A stretch of DNA of 64,000 nt from Acidimicrobiaceae bacterium (lineage in GTDB: Bacteria; Actinomycetota; Acidimicrobiia; Acidimicrobiales; Ilumatobacteraceae). The translations under genes and the position numbers were made by a program. The stretch covers positions 1 through 64,000 of the forward strand of contig JAAXJF010000098.1 in the NCBI GenBank assembly GCA_012269985.1, in the 5' to 3' direction. The notes under the pieces were generated by a model. It was given only the letters and a program-made list of their open reading frames with translations, did not search any database and was not told the DNA's origin. Below are positions 61,505 to 64,000 of this stretch, piece after piece; position 1 is the stretch's first letter; each line of letters starts with the position of its first letter.

Positions 61505-63070
61505 ATGAACCCGTTGCCGCAGAGTTCAACTCGAGGAACCCGCCACCTCGTGGCTTCAGCCGACCAACTCGCTGCCCGTGCCGGAGATGCGATCTTCAGC
61601 AAGGGAGGTAACGCAGTTGACGCCGCCATTGCAACAAATGCCGCCATTGCCGTCACCTGTCCGCACCTCTGCGGCCTTGGCGGAGACCTGTTCGCTCTCA
61701 TTCACGATGGACATTCGGTGCATGCACTCAACAGCAGTGGCCGAGCGGGTTCGGGGGCGAATGCAGATCAACTTCGTGCCGAGGGCCTCACAACATTGCC
61801 ATTTCGACATGACATTCGAGTGGTCACCATGCCCGGATGTATCGATGGCTGGGTCGCACTCAATGAGCGATTCGGATCGATGCCGTTGACCGAGGTCATT
61901 CAACCCGCAATCGATCTCGCCGAATACGGATTCCCTGCAAGCCCGCTGCTCGTTGGAGCGGTCCGCCAACTCGATAGCCGAGGTGCCGAGGCACTGCACG
62001 AACTGTCGTCGCAGGCGACGAGTGTCGGTGCAGTTGTGCGCCGCCCAGGTGTCGCCCGAGCACTCCGAGCAGTGGCATCGGGAGGGCGTGATGGTTTCTA
62101 TCTCGGCGAATTTGGGCAGGGCCTAAAAGAGCTTGGCAACGGTCTGTTTCATGATCGTGATCTTGAACAGTCGTCGGCCGAGTGGGTCACGCCCCTCACG
62201 AGTTCAGCCTTCGGAGTCGACCTCCACACCATTCCTCCAAACTCTCAGGGCTACCTCACGCTCGGGGCGGCATCATTACTCGACGGCATCGACCTTGGAG
62301 AGACCGATGATGATCGTTGGGCACATCTCACTATCGAAGCATCGAAGGTCGCCGGATTTGATCGCCCTCAAGTCTTGGGCGATCGCGCCGATGGCAATGA
62401 ACTTCTCGCTGCCATCGCAGCGCGGCGAGACCTGCTCAACGTCAATGCAGCAAGCAAGATTGGTATTCGCTCGACAGATGGAGATACGACATATCTCTGT
62501 ACCGCGGAGGCCGATGGGTACGCGGTCTCTCTTATCCAGTCGAATGCAGCCGGGTTTGGATGCTGGCTTGCAGAACCCAACACGCAGATCAATTTGCACA
62601 ATCGAGGACTCGGGTTTTCCCTTGAGCCCGGCCATCCAGCGGTATTCGGGCCAGGTCGGCGCCCCCCGCATACCTTGTCGCCAGCACTTGCAACCCGTGA
62701 CAGGGAGTTTGTGGCGGTATTCGGCACGCTGGGCGGTGCGGCTCAGCCCCAAATTCTTCTGCAGATCGCAGCCCGCCTGTTTCAACATCAACAGTCACCC
62801 GCAGAAGCAATTCACGCCGCCCGCTGGGCTCTCGCCGGACCGACGTCTGGATTCGATACGTGGGACGACATGTCACAGCAGCAGGTGCTACTCGAGGGTC
62901 ATTCGCCGTCTACCTGGCGGGAACGCCTTACCGCCCGCGGTCATCGCATACGCGTGCAACCAGAGTGGGATTCAACATTTGGACATGCCCACGCCATCGT
63001 TCGTGACGAGCATGGTCTTGCCGGAGCCGCCGATCCGCGAGCTCGGGTCAGCGCGTGCCTTGGACGCTAA
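61505..63070 (+). CDS. Gamma-glutamyltranspeptidase-family Ntn hydrolase
   Basis: A 521-residue self-processing hydrolase. The N-terminal subunit has SKGGNAVDAAIATNAAIAVTCPHLCGLGGDLFALIHDG and the MPGCIDGWVALNERFG motif (shown in parts). The catalytic threonine after autocleavage should be Thr328 in GDTTYLCTAEADGYAVSLIQSN. Unlike secreted GGT there is no signal peptide, so it may act in the cytoplasm as an acylase or amidohydrolase on other gamma-linked or acyl substrates. The start at 61505 follows a leaderless -10 box. Confidence 0.9.
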   Translation: MNPLPQSSTRGTRHLVASADQLAARAGDAIFSKGGNAVDAAIATNAAIAVTCPHLCGLGGDLFALIHDGHSVHALNSSGRAGSGANADQLRAEGLTTLPFRHDIRVVTMPGCIDGWVALNERFGSMPLTEVIQPAIDLAEYGFPASPLLVGAVRQLDSRGAEALHELSSQATSVGAVVRRPGVARALRAVASGGRDGFYLGEFGQGLKELGNGLFHDRDLEQSSAEWVTPLTSSAFGVDLHTIPPNSQGYLTLGAASLLDGIDLGETDDDRWAHLTIEASKVAGFDRPQVLGDRADGNELLAAIAARRDLLNVNAASKIGIRSTDGDTTYLCTAEADGYAVSLIQSNAAGFGCWLAEPNTQINLHNRGLGFSLEPGHPAVFGPGRRPPHTLSPALATRDREFVAVFGTLGGAAQPQILLQIAARLFQHQQSPAEAIHAARWALAGPTSGFDTWDDMSQQQVLLEGHSPSTWRERLTARGHRIRVQPEWDSTFGHAHAIVRDEHGLAGAADPRARVSACLGR

Positions 63071-63085
63071 CTCGTCATCTGCAAT

Positions 63086-64000
63086 TCACAGCACGAGCAC
63101 TCGGGTGCCCACGTCGGCGAACGACCAAAGAAACTCTGCGTCTTGAGGTGCTTGACGGGTACAGCCTCCTGAGAGCCGTTGACCCAGTTCGTCGATGGTC
63201 TGCAATTTTTCGTCGGAGTCGCGCCATGATGGAATTGCGTGGAATCCAATATGACCTCGCTCTGTTTGGGTATATCGAATCATGTATGGAAGATCAGCTT
63301 GTAAGTCCCACCCGAGGGCGCTTTCAGACCGGCTGTAGACCTTGTGCCAGCCGGGAACCTCGTTGCGGTAACGGCTACCTGATACGAGGTACGAGCGAAC
63401 AACCTGCTCATCATCATCGATTGCCCACACTCGCTGAGATGACCGTTGGTAGACGACTCGCTTGCCGGTGCCTTGCCCTGCATCTTCAGGAAGTTCAGGT
63501 GCGTCACTTCCTGCTGATGCCACTGGTGAAAGCGGCATACCAAGTAGGTCAACCGCACCCGGTGCAGGGGCTGGGGTTCGAACAATGAATGCCTCGAGGC
63601 CCGGCCAGACACCAAGCTCGGTGGCGGTCACTTTGCTGATAATGCCATCGACGTAGAGCTCTAAGTCTGTTTGGAATTCTCGGGTGGCCTCATCGGTTTC
63701 CTCATCGAACACTCCGGTGATCTCCACGTTGCTGTACCCCGCGGCAACAAGTGCAATTTGCGCGCATCTCACCGATTCACCAATGTCTCCGAGGGAGATT
63801 TCAAATTCACTAACGGTGCATGCGGTGTCGGTAATTGTCGCCTCAGCAACTGTGGTCGTCGTGGTCTCTTCCTCCACCTGACTTGTCGAGGTGGTATCGA
63901 CAACTGCCTCCGGGGAGGTGCCCCGAAATGACCATGCGACAAGGCCAACGACGAGTGTCACCACGACCATCACAACGACGATTAGTCGACGGCGACCCGC
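63086..64000 (-). CDS. L,D-transpeptidase with peptidoglycan-binding domain (5' end beyond window)
   Basis: At least 304 residues are visible and the frame is still open at the window edge, reading AGRRRLIVVV then MVVVTLVVGLVAW, so an N-terminal membrane anchor with its true start upstream. A Thr-rich linker (STSQVEEETTTTTVAE) leads to a PG_binding_1 domain (ISLGDIGESVRCAQIALVAAGY, DEATREFQ). The C-terminal YkuD domain has HIGFHAIPSW and the catalytic cysteine in LSGGCTRQ. It forms 3-3 or lipoprotein cross-links in the cell wall. Confidence 0.88.
   Translation of the reverse strand, partial: AGRRRLIVVVMVVVTLVVGLVAWSFRGTSPEAVVDTTSTSQVEEETTTTTVAEATITDTACTVSEFEISLGDIGESVRCAQIALVAAGYSNVEITGVFDEETDEATREFQTDLELYVDGIISKVTATELGVWPGLEAFIVRTPAPAPGAVDLLGMPLSPVASAGSDAPELPEDAGQGTGKRVVYQRSSQRVWAIDDDEQVVRSYLVSGSRYRNEVPGWHKVYSRSESALGWDLQADLPYMIRYTQTERGHIGFHAIPSWRDSDEKLQTIDELGQRLSGGCTRQAPQDAEFLWSFADVGTRVLVL

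Overview
The window reads as a chromosomal segment of an actinobacterium, most likely an Acidimicrobiia-type (Ilumatobacter-like) organism. This placement is an inference. It rests on a conserved actinobacterial housekeeping order (ftsY, smc, mutM, rnc, DUF177, SepIVA-like, coaD, rsmD, recG, rpmB), moderately GC-rich coding bias, GTP-dependent PEP carboxykinase, Mo-hydroxylase and CaiB genes, and many genes whose start codon lies 6-7 nt after a TAnnnT -10 box (leaderless transcripts). Coding density is very high. No intergenic stretch exceeds 300 bases, and no rRNA, tRNA, CRISPR array, insertion sequence or prophage was seen.

Layout. 1-263: start of ffh, cut by the window edge. 315-5821 (minus): five tightly coupled genes (FGly sulfatase, MBL-fold hydrolase, haloalkane dehalogenase, unknown protein, tandem DUF1330-like protein), divergent from a TetR regulator with a perfect 23-bp palindrome between them. 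This block and a lipoprotein gene sit between ftsY and ffh. 8126-20624 (mostly minus): housekeeping block for secretion, chromosome condensation, DNA repair, RNA processing, lipid and CoA synthesis, and ribosomal protein L32. The DUF177 (YceD) gene in it carries an in-frame TAG. 20816-27735 (plus): L28, a cold-shock-like protein, PEP carboxykinase, a parvulin lipoprotein, a YabN/MazG-type protein, enolase and an FtsB-like protein.

27833-43109 is a molybdenum hydroxylase region. It holds a form II CoxL-type catalytic subunit, CoxS and CoxM, the maturation genes (MoxR ATPase, VWA protein, two XdhC-type proteins, MocA) and CoxG. The large subunit is separated from S and M by a DrrAB-type ABC exporter, a TrkA-type potassium channel, a HAD phosphatase and a small membrane protein. 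An oxidoreductase of the DadA family lies between CoxM and the MoxR gene, and a NlpC/P60 hydrolase lies convergent to the XdhC gene.

43106-45861 holds a DUF501 protein, a RimJ-type acetyltransferase, a small basic unknown protein and an enoyl-CoA hydratase. 46007-57581 is a nucleoside uptake and salvage region: BMP-family lipoprotein, its ABC ATPase and two permeases, two divergent adenosine deaminases flanking a PhyH-type dioxygenase, uracil phosphoribosyltransferase, and on the opposite strand adenosine kinase and a phosphohexomutase. A strong intrinsic terminator separates the binding protein from the transporter genes. The window ends with an M1 aminopeptidase, a CaiB-type CoA-transferase, a gamma-glutamyltranspeptidase-like protein and an L,D-transpeptidase that runs off the edge.

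The observations most worth following are the TetR-controlled sulfatase/dehalogenase operon, the dioxygenase translationally coupled to an adenosine deaminase, the split Mo-hydroxylase locus, the interrupted DUF177 gene, and the recurring leaderless promoter module, which also fixes several start codons.
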